Below, in pieces: positions 16,096 through 24,389 of a DNA stretch of 64,000 bases. This DNA is from Schleiferilactobacillus perolens DSM 12744 (GTDB taxonomy: Bacteria; Bacillota; Bacilli; Lactobacillales; Lactobacillaceae). Under the pieces are notes generated by a model that was given only the letters and a program-made list of their open reading frames with translations, had not been told where the DNA came from and did not search any database. The translations under genes were made by a program, and so were the position numbers. The stretch lies in assembly GCF_001435585.1 (NCBI RefSeq), contig NZ_AZEC01000008.1:1-64000 (forward strand). Reading direction: 5' to 3'. The first letter of the stretch is position 1; every line of letters begins with the position of its first letter.

Positions 16096-17536
16096 CGCTA
16101 TCGTCGGCTCCTTCTACGGCCAGGGTTTTGTCCTTAATGGCGGCCGTGAATGCATCATAGTCGTTGTGGACTTGCTTGCTATACGCCTGGGCCCAGTCGA
16201 TCAGTGCACTGGCCAGCTTCTTCTTTTGACCGACGTAACCGCGGACGATCGCGCCAGTCGGGCTTTGCGCCTGTCCCCGGGCAAGCAGCAGTGCACAGAT
16301 CCGCGCATACGTATCAAAATCGTCGGCGTCCATTTTTTTAATGTCCATGGATTCTTTCATGTCCCGGAACTGGCGGACATAGAAGCTGCGGCCGGTGTTG
16401 TCGTTATGATAAAAGCCGAGAAATGGATCGGATGCGCGTTGCAATATTTGCTGGCAAGTGACAATCCGTTCACCATTATCCGGACCCTCTTGGCTGAACT
16501 TGGTGGTCACATCGAAACCTTGGAACCGCCGTGTCGGCAAGGCTTCCTTGATCTGCAGCACCAGGTGACTGCCGTCAATGGCCGTGAGCAGCACCAAATA
16601 ACAGCGCGTACCAAAACTGCCGACACCCACACTGTGGCGGACAATATCACTGACATGGAACTGGGAAAGCAGCACGGCCACATCTGGTTTTACCGTCTGC
16701 ATATAACTGCGCAGGTGAGTGCTGATTTCCTTGAAGCGTTTCTCTGACACATGCACCGTCCGCGGCGCATTTTCTTTGAACACCAAGCGGCCGCGGGTAT
16801 CCAGTGTGGTGAATTTACGCACCACTTGTTCAGAATCTCGTTGCGGCGCATTGTCCTTGATCTTACGCCACAACTTCGGCAGGGATGCTCCTTCAGCTTG
16901 GGCCTGCAGGAAGCTTTCCACCTCCGTGGAGAAGTAATACCGCTCCAGCGCTGTATTATCGTCGAAACATTCCACCATAATTTGTTGATAAGTCTGAACA
17001 GCATTACGCATGGTTTTTTCGACGTCATCATTGTCCAAATCAATCATTTCGCCGGCCAAGATGATACTCACCAATAACCGCCGAACATCCCAGTCCCAAC
17101 TGCCAATCGTTGACTCATCAAAGTCATTCAAATCAAACAACAGCTTGCGCTCAGGGGAAGCATAGAAACCAAAGTTGCCAATGTGCGCATCCCCGGCGAT
17201 CACGACTGGAATATCCGTGCTGGTTTGCTTGGACAAATCATAGGCCATCAATTCATCAGTACCCCGGAAGAATGCAAAGGGCGACTCCGCCATCCGCGCA
17301 TGGCGCATAGGCAACAGTTCCTTGATCAATGACTGTTCAACGTGCTGAATCCCCTGCACGACGTCTCGATGCACCGGGATGAACTTAGCGAGTTTCGCGA
17401 AAGGCACCTTATTACGGACATCTTTCCCCATATCCGCCAGCTCATTCACTGTCTTGCTGATACGAATTTGACTCAAATCATAGCGTAAACGAGAAGCCTT
17501 TTTCGGTACTGCCAATGCTTTAGGTTCTGTTGCCAT
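16088..17536 (-). CDS. DUF2252 family protein
   Basis: This protein of about 482 aa belongs to the DUF2252 family, which has a kinase-like fold. Segments seen include PFAFFRGTDELMAYDL, VIAGDAHIGNFGFYASPERKLLFDLNDFDES, and GVGSFGTRCYLVLL. The HxGN and NDFD motifs recall the catalytic and metal-binding loops of aminoglycoside-phosphotransferase-like enzymes. No substrate is known. I choose the second Met (MATEPKAL) because AGGAGG then has normal spacing of eight. Coupled to the DsrE gene downstream. A family 1 repeat lies upstream. Confidence 0.88.
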   Translation of the reverse strand: MATEPKALAVPKKASRLRYDLSQIRISKTVNELADMGKDVRNKVPFAKLAKFIPVHRDVVQGIQHVEQSLIKELLPMRHARMAESPFAFFRGTDELMAYDLSKQTSTDIPVVIAGDAHIGNFGFYASPERKLLFDLNDFDESTIGSWDWDVRRLLVSIILAGEMIDLDNDDVEKTMRNAVQTYQQIMVECFDDNTALERYYFSTEVESFLQAQAEGASLPKLWRKIKDNAPQRDSEQVVRKFTTLDTRGRLVFKENAPRTVHVSEKRFKEISTHLRSYMQTVKPDVAVLLSQFHVSDIVRHSVGVGSFGTRCYLVLLTAIDGSHLVLQIKEALPTRRFQGFDVTTKFSQEGPDNGERIVTCQQILQRASDPFLGFYHNDNTGRSFYVRQFRDMKESMDIKKMDADDFDTYARICALLLARGQAQSPTGAIVRGYVGQKKKLASALIDWAQAYSKQVHNDYDAFTAAIKDKTLAVEGADDSDE

Positions 17537-17676
17537 ACGCATTTCCTCCTAAAAAGAAGTTACTCTTTCATTGTGGCGCGCGCTTTACCAGGCGTCAAGA
17601 AAAGAGCGACGCCCATTCCCGCTTGTATTTCCCCGCGCGACTGAGTGAACGATGACTCAAAATTCCGTCATTTCTA

Positions 17677-17890
17677 GTGCCACTGCGGAGCAATCGGAGG
17701 CTGAGAAGGGGGCTCAGTGGTGGAAACGTCACAGTGGCCCGGTCTTGGCCACTGATGACGTTAGGCGTCTTTGAGACCGCGCTCCTCAGCGGGCTCAAAG
17801 CGCCGTCACCACTAGCTACGCCTGCGGCTCCGCACTTGCTTCGCTTCGCCACCCCCTTCAGCCGCAGATTGCGTAGCATTGGCACGGCCG
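17677..17890 (+). repeat. Structured repeat family 1, copy 2
   Basis: The outer arms are GTGCCACTGC (17677-17686) and GCATTGGCAC (17876-17885). The second stem is GGCTGAGAAGGGGG with CCCCCTTCAGCC. The inner stem is GTGGTG/CACCAC. The variable arm AACGTCACAGTGGCC pairs with GGCCACTGATGACGTT; the constant arm is TTTGAGACCGC/GCGGGCTCAAA. Compared with copy 1 it carries an extra GC-rich hairpin (about 17818-17850). It lies beyond the terminator of the 3D-domain gene and before the DUF2252 gene. Confidence 0.85.
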
Positions 17891-17900
17891 GGTTCGCATC

Positions 17901-17927
17901 AAAAAAGCCCCGCAACCTGCGAGGCTT
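17901..17927 (-). terminator. Terminator of the coiled-coil/3D protein gene
   Basis: On the minus strand, AAGCCTCGCA pairs with TGCGGGGCTT and is followed by T6. It lies between the stop codon and repeat copy 2. Confidence 0.85.
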
Positions 17928-17944
17928 CGTTTAAAATATTAAGC

Positions 17945-19033
17945 TTATTCGACCGTCACAACCGCAGTCGTCACACCGTAAGACGGAATGGACGAATTCG
18001 GCCAGGCCACATCCAGTTGGTTCGGATTGCTGGCAGCAAATGAACCAGTATCGTTAACCACCCGGTGGATCGTCGTGCCATCAGCGAAGACGATCTTCAA
18101 ACGTGTTCCCTTAGGATAGATGGACAAGGCCGCAGCCACACCACCGTAACCCATGCCGGAACCTAATACTGCCGGATCATAGAATGAAATTTTCATAATC
18201 CGCATACCAGCACCACTGACACTGGCATCACTGCTGCCGCTGTTGGTGCTAACGGGAGTGGGTGAAGCAGTATTGCTGCTATTGCTATTGGCCTTCTTAG
18301 CTGCTAAGGCTTCTTCTTGCGCCTTCGCCGCTGCCAAAGCAGAATTTAGTTGTGTTTGTAATCCAGCCAGTTGCGACTTGTTATCATTTAATTCTTTTTG
18401 CAACTTATCTTGCTGACTTTGTGCAGCTGCTTGAGCATCCTTCAAGGATTGTTGGTCCTGAACGATTTGCTGTTTTTGACTTTGCAGTTGATTCTCTTTT
18501 TGCACTTGTTCGCTCTTCAGATCAGCCAGTTGCTTCTCGGCATTTTGGACGGCGGTTAACGCATCTTGCGTCGCGCCAGAGATCTTATTCACAGCGAAGG
18601 AGCGAGAAATTAAATCAGACAGGTTGTCACTCTTTAACAGGAAGTCAATGTAGACATTCCCTGTGACAGTTTCGGCGTTCTGCTTTTGCAGCGCCACCAG
18701 TTGTTCCTTCAATACTTCTTTACGTTGCGAAATCTGGGTTTGGGTCTGGGTAATCTTACCGGTTAACTCGCTAATACGGCTTTGCGCAGTATCGATGTCT
18801 TCCTCGGTTTGATCCAACTCAGTCTGCTTTGTCACGACTTGTTGGTTAAGATCGTTCAACTTTGTGGTTTGGTCATTGATTTCATTGACCAGTTTGCTCG
18901 AAATATCGTTCTTGCTGCTGATTGCGGCCTTCGCATCGGAGACCGTGTCAGCGTGAACATTCACGGGACCGATAAACCCGGCGAACAACGTTATTGCGAT
19001 GATCCCCGTTAATACGCGTGAAACTTTCTTCAT
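17945..19033 (-). CDS. Secreted coiled-coil protein with C-terminal 3D-type domain
   Basis: This protein of about 362 aa starts with a Sec signal peptide (basic MKKVSRV, hydrophobic core, cleavage near NVHA-DTV). A long coiled coil rich in Gln, Lys and Leu (about residues 35-245) resembles PcsB/CwlO N-terminal domains. A Ser/Asn/Pro-rich linker follows, then an ~80-aa domain with GMGYGGVAAALSIYPKGTRLKI and the VNDTGSF and LDV segments of 3D (double-psi barrel) domains. It probably binds or cleaves peptidoglycan outside the cell. AGGAGG lies 10 nt before the chosen ATG. The upstream region holds two inverted repeats. Confidence 0.85.
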   Translation of the reverse strand: MKKVSRVLTGIIAITLFAGFIGPVNVHADTVSDAKAAISSKNDISSKLVNEINDQTTKLNDLNQQVVTKQTELDQTEEDIDTAQSRISELTGKITQTQTQISQRKEVLKEQLVALQKQNAETVTGNVYIDFLLKSDNLSDLISRSFAVNKISGATQDALTAVQNAEKQLADLKSEQVQKENQLQSQKQQIVQDQQSLKDAQAAAQSQQDKLQKELNDNKSQLAGLQTQLNSALAAAKAQEEALAAKKANSNSSNTASPTPVSTNSGSSDASVSGAGMRIMKISFYDPAVLGSGMGYGGVAAALSIYPKGTRLKIVFADGTTIHRVVNDTGSFAASNPNQLDVAWPNSSIPSYGVTTAVVTVE

Positions 19034-19079
19034 GTTTGTATGACCTCCTGAACTCTTGGTACACGATAACACGGCCAAT

Positions 19080-19131
19080 GTTACAGTTTCGTAACGACCG
19101 GTTTACAATCTGGTCCAGAGATCTTTGTAAA
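19080..19131. promoter_or_regulatory. Inverted repeats in the coiled-coil gene upstream region
   Basis: GTTAC-N6-GTAAC at 19080-19095 and TTTACAA-N16-TTGTAAA at about 19103-19132 lie before the secreted protein gene. The spacing is not a clear WalR direct repeat, so I leave the regulator open. Confidence 0.35.
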
Positions 19132-19258
19132 AGACAACATTCGTAATAAAGGCGGGCCTATAATTTTATCGGGTTATGAAGAACCGCATGAAAGCTGGTA
19201 AATACCGTATCAAATTTTTCCCAGCAACTTATGCAAACGGTCTATCCTTGTAATAAAA

Positions 19259-19304
19259 CTTGCATTATAATAAACGTAACTTGCCGTTATTGAATTAATG
19301 CAAG
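19259..19304. promoter_or_regulatory. Promoter/operator of the GntR gene
   Basis: CTTGCATTA (19259-19267) and TAATGCAAG (19296-19304) form a 9-bp perfect inverted repeat. The left arm overlaps a TATAAT -10 element (19266-19271). This fits autorepression by the GntR/YtrA-type protein encoded directly downstream. Confidence 0.55.
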
Positions 19305-19331
19305 CAATACAAACACAAGGTGGTGAGTTCC

Positions 19332-19724
19332 GTGAAGTTTAAAATCACGGAAGACAGTGCCCAACCGATTTACGTCCAACTAGCCCAGCAAATCATTATT
19401 GCCATTGCGACTGGCGATCTTGATCCGGGCGATCAGTTACCAGCCACGCGGGTTTTAGCCACCGAACTGGCGATTGATCCCATGACTGTGTCCAAATGTT
19501 ACCAACTATTGAAGCAACGGGGGTATGTCGAGGGCGATCGCCATCGTGGTACCCAGGTGGCCAGCAACTTGCCGATCATTGATTCCGAGACGATTACTCC
19601 GGAATTGACGGTGGCCCTAGCCAAGGGCTTGTTGCAAGGCCTGACCATTCGTCAGTTACAAGAATTGTGTCAAACCATCATTACCCATTTTCGGCCGCTG
19701 CCCAAAGCGTCCACCAAGATCTGA
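19332..19724 (+). CDS. GntR family regulator, YtrA subfamily
   Basis: This protein of about 130 aa has a winged helix-turn-helix (residues about 8-72: QPIYVQLAQQIIIAIATGDLDPGDQLPATRVLATEL). A short C-terminal helical tail replaces the large ligand domain, which defines the YtrA type. Such regulators usually control an adjacent ABC transporter, but none is next to it here. GTG 19332 is favoured because AAGGTGG precedes it by seven to eight nt; two earlier in-frame GTG codons lie inside that site. It ends before a strong terminator. Confidence 0.88.
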   Translation: MKFKITEDSAQPIYVQLAQQIIIAIATGDLDPGDQLPATRVLATELAIDPMTVSKCYQLLKQRGYVEGDRHRGTQVASNLPIIDSETITPELTVALAKGLLQGLTIRQLQELCQTIITHFRPLPKASTKI

Positions 19725-19790
19725 TTAATTTGCGTCATTATTCTCGAATTCGCGCTTCAAGATATCATCATTTCTCTGCAAACGAAAAAA

Positions 19791-19826
19791 ATCCTGTCCG
19801 AGCTAAATGCTCGGGCAGGATTTTTT
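19791..19826. terminator. Bidirectional terminator between GntR and lactate oxidase genes
   Basis: ATCCTGTCCGAGC pairs with GCTCGGGCAGGAT (one G-T pair) over a 5-nt loop, with T6 after and A7 before. Confidence 0.9.
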
Positions 19827-19847
19827 AGATATACAGACCGGTTACGC

Positions 19848-20957
19848 TTATGCTGGGAAATGTGCTAACTTGGCATGTTGCACATCAGCGATGGTCTTGG
19901 TCCCCGCTAATTGCATGTCAATCTTCAATTCAGCGTTCAAATGCTCAAAGACGCCTTGCACCCCTTCGGCACCACCTAAGGCCAGACCATAGATTGCCGG
20001 CCGCCCAAAGGCTACCAGATCAGCACCGGATGCTAATGCCTTAAAGACATGGGAACCACGCCGGACACCGGAATCAAAAATGATCGGTACTTGGTGGTTC
20101 ACTGCGGCAGCAATGCTCGGTAATACATCGAAAGAAGCCGGGCCGCCATTCAACTGACGCCCGCCGTGGTTAGATACATATACCCCAGCTGCCCCAGCAC
20201 CAATGGCCTTTAAGGCATCCTCGGGGGACATGATCCCCTTGGCAATCACTGGCAAATCCGTGTATTCGGCAATCCGTTCGATATCCTTCGGGCCGATCTT
20301 TTGCGCTGCAGCCGCATAGATCTCACCAATTCCCTTACCGGCGCCATCACCTTCAGAGTATTCGGTCAAATTCGCCATAGGAATCGGGAACTGGAAGTGG
20401 TTGCGCATATCATCTTCGCGGAAACCATCCACCGGCGCATCCAAGGTCAAAATAATGCCCTTAATGCCGGCTTTCTTCGCCTCATCCAACAGATGATGGT
20501 TGAAGTCCCAGTCTTTACTCATATAAAGCTGGAAGAACTGCGGCGCACCATTGGCAGCTGCAGCCGTATCTGCAATTGAAGTGGAAGAATATGTGCTTTG
20601 GGCCATCAACGCACCAGCAGCGGCCACACCCCGGGCAGTATCAGTTTCCCCTTTGGCATGGGCCAAGCCCTGGGCCGCTGTGGGTGCCATCATTAATGGT
20701 GTCTTGAAATGTAAGCCAAATGCCTCTGTATCCGTGGAGGGATTTTCCATATCAGTCAGTGCCCGCGGAATGATTTGGGCGTGATTGAACGCCAAAGTAT
20801 TTTCCCGCAGCGTCCATTCATCTTCCGAACCACCGCGGATGTAACCAAAACCGCCCTTAGGAATAATCTTTTCGGCTTCTTTTTCCAAATCATTCACATT
20901 AATAAAATCCAGTTTTTGTTCGCGATCACTTTGTTCATAACCATTTGTGACTGTCAT
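19848..20957 (-). CDS. lox: FMN-dependent lactate oxidase (alpha-hydroxy acid oxidase)
   Basis: This 369-aa flavoenzyme oxidises L-lactate to pyruvate with O2 and gives H2O2. The TIM-barrel family motifs are present: GGFGYIRGGSEDEWTLREN, MMAPTAAQGLAHAKGE, QFFQLYMSKDWDF, and the active-site SNHGGRQLNGG with catalytic His and Arg, then FDSGVRRGSHVFKALASGADLVAFGRP. Length matches Aerococcus-type lactate oxidase rather than membrane lactate dehydrogenases. ATG and an adjacent TTG are both possible starts behind GGAGG. The promoter contains an operator also found before the LLM flavoenzyme gene at 61.6 kb. Confidence 0.9.
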   Translation of the reverse strand: MTVTNGYEQSDREQKLDFINVNDLEKEAEKIIPKGGFGYIRGGSEDEWTLRENTLAFNHAQIIPRALTDMENPSTDTEAFGLHFKTPLMMAPTAAQGLAHAKGETDTARGVAAAGALMAQSTYSSTSIADTAAAANGAPQFFQLYMSKDWDFNHHLLDEAKKAGIKGIILTLDAPVDGFREDDMRNHFQFPIPMANLTEYSEGDGAGKGIGEIYAAAAQKIGPKDIERIAEYTDLPVIAKGIMSPEDALKAIGAGAAGVYVSNHGGRQLNGGPASFDVLPSIAAAVNHQVPIIFDSGVRRGSHVFKALASGADLVAFGRPAIYGLALGGAEGVQGVFEHLNAELKIDMQLAGTKTIADVQHAKLAHFPA

Positions 20958-21039
20958 CAAAAATCAACCTCCAATATTGAGCGAACACGGGGCGAAATAC
21001 TCGCCAACCCGTGCTCATTTCTTATGTACCACAAGATCC

Positions 21040-21067
21040 ATTATATCTACTTACAAAAAGTAAGCAA
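21040..21067 (-). promoter_or_regulatory. Promoter of lox with operator in the spacer
   Basis: Minus strand: TTGCTT (-35), 16 bp, TATAAT (-10). The spacer is almost filled by CTTACTTTTTGTAAGTA (21048-21064), an inverted repeat that contains TACT-N7-AGTA, the form reported for YodB/HxlR-type repressors. The identical 17-mer occurs at 61614-61630. Confidence 0.7.
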
Positions 21068-21090
21068 GTGTTTTGCCTGATTTTCTGTAA

Positions 21091-21124
21091 AAAAAATCCA
21101 GAGAGGCGTGTTGGCCTTTCTGGA
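21091..21124 (-). terminator. Terminator of the phosphomevalonate kinase gene
   Basis: Minus strand: TCCAGAAAGGCC pairs with GGCCTCTCTGGA-like sequence (GCCTCTCTGGA) over a short loop, followed by T8. Confidence 0.85.
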
Positions 21125-21138
21125 AATTATTAATGGAA

Positions 21139-22242
21139 TTAATGAGCTTCGCGCAATTGTGAAACAGTTTGGGGTTCAATTAAATGCACACTGAGGGGTA
21201 AATGCTGCACACCGATCTTGTGCCATGCCGCAATCAGCGGATCAGGGTTGACGCTGCGGTCCAAAATAACGATACCGCAGTCCCCGCCGCCAGCGCCGGA
21301 CGTCTTGGCAGCCCCACCTGCATGAATTGCCAAGTTACACATATTCATTAGTTTCGGCGTTTCAATATGGACATGGCTGATATGACTCAGTTGTTGCAGC
21401 AAGAATCGATTCCGGCCAATCTGATCCTTGATCGCCTGCAAATCACCATCCCGAAATCCCTGCACCAGTTTGGTCACCACCACTCGGCTGGCCGCCAAGA
21501 AGCGATGATATTCCGTTTGGGAACGGGAAGTGGCCGCCTTGATTTGATCGACTAGATGAGATGTCGAAGCCGGCGAACCAGTCCAACCGATGAGCAACCG
21601 TAAGTTATCCGGCGGCGTTAACAGCTCAATATCCAACCCCGGCCAGGGCATGGCCAATAGGTTGCTTAATGTCGACAGGTTGCGTTGCGCATGCAGCCAT
21701 TCCCGATCAAATGAACGGTAGGCGATCCAGCCGCCAAAGACGCTGGCCGCAATGTCGCCCAATGAGCCATTGCCTTGAATATCCAAATGGGCAATAGCCG
21801 CTAGTTTATAGATTCTTTCCTGGCTTAACGGCAAGTTGTAAAACTGGCACAGGGCCTTGACTGTGCCCACCGTCACTGCAGCGGAACTGCCCAGGCCAAA
21901 CTTGCGGCCGTCTGCTGAATCTAGATCGGAATCGACATACAGATTAAATAGCCGCAACGGCTTGCCTTGTTCACTGGCATAAGCTTCCGTAAACCGGATG
22001 GCCGAAAGAATATAGTGGAAGGGATTGTCTCGATTGTCAAAAACCATCTCATCCCCCTGGCGCCGCCAGTAAAGAGAATTCTCCTGATACTGTTTCGATT
22101 CAATCCGGCCCATACCGTGGGCGGCTTCGACCCGGACAGTGACGAACTGGTTTAAAGCCACGATCACCGCGGGCTGACCCGTTTCGACCACCGCATATTC
22201 TCCGGCGATATATAGTTTACCTGGTGCTTTTACAGTAATCAC
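21139..22242 (-). CDS. mvaK2: Phosphomevalonate kinase
   Basis: This 367-aa GHMP-superfamily kinase phosphorylates mevalonate 5-phosphate in the isoprenoid (mevalonate) pathway. The N-terminus VKAPGKLYIAGEYAVVETGQPAV is typical of phosphomevalonate kinases. The ATP loop is KFGLGSSAAVTVGTVKAL, and the C-terminal glycine motif is KTSGAGGGDCGIV. In many lactobacilli this gene is clustered with mvaK1, mvaD and fni; here it stands alone, so the others must be elsewhere. It is divergent from ilvE across 370 bp that holds a reversed family 1 repeat. Confidence 0.92.
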   Translation of the reverse strand: MITVKAPGKLYIAGEYAVVETGQPAVIVALNQFVTVRVEAAHGMGRIESKQYQENSLYWRRQGDEMVFDNRDNPFHYILSAIRFTEAYASEQGKPLRLFNLYVDSDLDSADGRKFGLGSSAAVTVGTVKALCQFYNLPLSQERIYKLAAIAHLDIQGNGSLGDIAASVFGGWIAYRSFDREWLHAQRNLSTLSNLLAMPWPGLDIELLTPPDNLRLLIGWTGSPASTSHLVDQIKAATSRSQTEYHRFLAASRVVVTKLVQGFRDGDLQAIKDQIGRNRFLLQQLSHISHVHIETPKLMNMCNLAIHAGGAAKTSGAGGGDCGIVILDRSVNPDPLIAAWHKIGVQHLPLSVHLIEPQTVSQLREAH

Positions 22243-22375
22243 TAAATTTTAGCTCCTATGTTACGTTCTTGTAAGTCTACGGAAAATATTAACAGTCATG
22301 CCCCCATGGACGCAACATGGGATTGATATCTTTGACAAATCATTACCGATGCGACTGGGAGAACAATCATCACAA

Positions 22376-22469
22376 CGGCCGTGCCAAAGCTGCGTAATCT
22401 CCGGCTGAATGAGGCTGGAACGCTGTGACGGCGAGCCTCATTCAGTCTCCGATTACTCCGCATTGACAC
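22376..22469 (-). repeat. Structured repeat family 1, copy 4 (reversed, internally deleted)
   Basis: On the minus strand the arms GTGTCAATGC and GCTTTGGCAC flank a perfect stem CTGAATGAGGCT/AGCCTCATTCAG. The loop is CGCCGTCACAGCGTTCC, which is identical to that stretch of copy 1. The whole three-way junction (variable and constant arms) is missing. Unlike the others it lies between two divergent genes, not after a stop codon. Confidence 0.8.
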
Positions 22470-22555
22470 TGGAATCATCAGGATTCATATCTCTGTCCAA
22501 GTTTCAAAATAACGGTCCCACGTCAAGAAAACTCACACGAATTCAGGCGAAACGG

Positions 22556-22583
22556 TGGACATCTTTTAAAATGAGAGTAATAT
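22556..22583 (+). promoter_or_regulatory. Predicted ilvE promoter
   Basis: TGGACA (22556-22561), 16 bp, TAATAT (22578-22583). No T-box specifier structure or convincing CodY box was seen in the short leader. Confidence 0.55.
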
Positions 22584-22614
22584 GTGTGAATAATAACTAA
22601 CTGGAGGGATTATC

Positions 22615-23649
22615 ATGATTGCAGACCCGAAAACAATCGACTGGCAAGCACTTGGCTTCAACTATATGCAACTTCCCTATCGCTTCGAAGCCCACTGGCG
22701 GGACGGCGCCTGGGACAAGGGCGGCTTGACTCAGGACCCGAATATGACAATGAATGAGGGTTCTCCCATTTTACACTATGGTCAGGGGGCTTTCGAAGGA
22801 CTGAAGGCCTACCGGACTAAGACCGGCGCTATCCAACTTTTTCGCCCAGATCAAAACGCGCAACGGATGGAACATGCCGCCGACCGGCTGCTCATGCCCC
22901 ATTATCCGGTGGCTGACTTCATCGATGCCGTGAAGCAAGTGGTCATCGCCAATCAGGATTTCGTACCGCCTTATGGTACCGGCGCTACCTTGTATATCCG
23001 GCCAATTCTCATCGGCGTGGGGGAAAACATCGGGGTGGAACCGGCCCAGGAATACACCTTCCGAATTTTCGTCACTCCTGTGGGCCCTTATTTCAAGGGC
23101 GGCTTGACGCCCACCAACTTCTTAGTGGTGGACTATGACCGGGCGGCGCATAACGGAACTGGCCAAAGCAAAGTCGGTGGGAATTACGCGGCCAGTTTGC
23201 TGGCGGGCAAGACAGCCCATGAGCATCACTTCAGCGACGCCATTTATTTGGACCCCCGCCATCACAAGTATATCGAAGAAGTCGGTTCTGCCAACTTCTT
23301 GGCATTTACCAAAGATGGCAAGACTTTGAAGACCCCCAAGTCGCCTTCCATTCTGCCGAGTATCACTAAATATTCCAGCCTTTATTTAGCCGAACATGTG
23401 CTGGGGATGAAGACAGAAGAGACGCACATTAGCATTGATGATCTGGATGAATTCGGCGAAGCCGCCGCCTGTGGCACCGCCGCTGTCATCTCCCCTATCG
23501 CCGGTATTCAATATGGCGACCACTACCACGTATTTTATGATGAAAAGAAAGTCGGCCCCATCACCCATAAACTGTATGACCTGTTAACCGGTATTCAGTT
23601 TGGCGATGTCCAGGCACCCAAAGGCTGGATCGTCCCTGTCACAGATTAA
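22615..23649 (+). CDS. ilvE: Branched-chain amino acid aminotransferase
   Basis: This 344-aa fold-type IV PLP enzyme interconverts Leu, Ile and Val with their keto acids. The PLP lysine is in GQSKVGGNYAAS. Substrate and phosphate-binding segments are HYGQGAFEGLKAYRTKTG, YIRPILIGVG, EEVGSANFLAFTKDGK and EAAACGTAAVISPI. The length matches IlvE2-type enzymes of Firmicutes. GGAGG precedes the ATG by seven nt. No biosynthetic ilv/leu genes are nearby, so a catabolic or salvage role is possible. Confidence 0.93.
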   Translation: MIADPKTIDWQALGFNYMQLPYRFEAHWRDGAWDKGGLTQDPNMTMNEGSPILHYGQGAFEGLKAYRTKTGAIQLFRPDQNAQRMEHAADRLLMPHYPVADFIDAVKQVVIANQDFVPPYGTGATLYIRPILIGVGENIGVEPAQEYTFRIFVTPVGPYFKGGLTPTNFLVVDYDRAAHNGTGQSKVGGNYAASLLAGKTAHEHHFSDAIYLDPRHHKYIEEVGSANFLAFTKDGKTLKTPKSPSILPSITKYSSLYLAEHVLGMKTEETHISIDDLDEFGEAAACGTAAVISPIAGIQYGDHYHVFYDEKKVGPITHKLYDLLTGIQFGDVQAPKGWIVPVTD

Positions 23650-23720
23650 GCAATATGCTTGACCATTGCTACCGGTGACGTTTAGAATGCGCTTAAAATC
23701 ATCGAGAGGAGCGCATTCTG

Positions 23721-23936
23721 ATGAAGCCGTGGGTGAAATTATTAATCTGGGGAGTCGTGGCGTTAATCGGCTTTCTCTCTTGGGCATTCGATCCAGGTCC
23801 GGCAGGTTTTCCAAATGGATTCGTGATGTTTCTTTACCGAACGCTCAACGTCATCGGCGGATTAGCCGTGACCGTGATCATCTTTATTGTTTGGAACATG
23901 ATTCGTGATCGGCGGCGCCGCTCGCAAACTAAATAG
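23721..23936 (+). CDS. Small membrane protein of unknown function
   Basis: This 71-aa protein has two hydrophobic helices (about residues 5-22 and 36-58) and a strongly basic tail (RDRRRRSQTK), so the C-terminus should face the cytoplasm. GAGGAG is nine nt before the ATG. No family recognised. It follows ilvE by 70 bp and may be in its transcript. A short unclassified frame (23905-24117, 70 codons from a GTG) overlaps its end; I do not count that as a gene. Confidence 0.6.
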   Translation: MKPWVKLLIWGVVALIGFLSWAFDPGPAGFPNGFVMFLYRTLNVIGGLAVTVIIFIVWNMIRDRRRRSQTK

Positions 23937-24318
23937 AAGTGAAGTAAGAAGGGGAGATGAGGAACGCGTCGCCCGCCGGATCAGCTCGCCGCTCTCGTTG
24001 TTAGCCGCACAACAAAAATTAGCACCAGAAATGGTTCAATTTTTAGCCGATCTGGAAGATCAATATCGCGGCTTTGGTAAGGGAGTCCGTGGGTCAGTCT
24101 ACATTCCTCCGCTTTAGCGTGTCCGGCAGTGCTGTTTTCGACGTATTGTTATCTATCTTTTTTTCTGCTACTATACTCATAGGTGCCAAACCTACGGGAA
24201 TACTGATTTGTTGGCGGCTTAGGCCGTTTAGAAAACAGTTGAGGTGTTCCCACTTTTTTTGCACTTTTTTCCGGTCCATCACTGAACAGCATTCAGATGC
24301 CCCCCCCATGCGAAAACG

Positions 24319-24347
24319 TTGACATTCACATGGCGCCAGTGTGTAAT
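24319..24347 (+). promoter_or_regulatory. Promoter of the lipoprotein gene
   Basis: TTGACA, 17 bp, TGTAAT. The spacer contains the palindrome TGGCGCCA. The preceding 200 bp (24118-24318) show poly-T and poly-C tracts but no recognisable gene. Confidence 0.65.
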
Positions 24348-24389
24348 TAAGACGTTGAGGAAAGCACACACCTTGGGGAGGGAATCACT

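Noticed and set aside
22470-22614. Possible T-box or CodY control before ilvE
   Set aside because: The leader is too short after the promoter, there is no T-box consensus, and no good CodY box was found.
23905-24117. A 70-codon open frame after the small membrane protein
   Set aside because: Only a GTG inside the previous gene could start it, no ribosome-binding site fits, and the sequence does not resemble a known protein. It may be a gene remnant.
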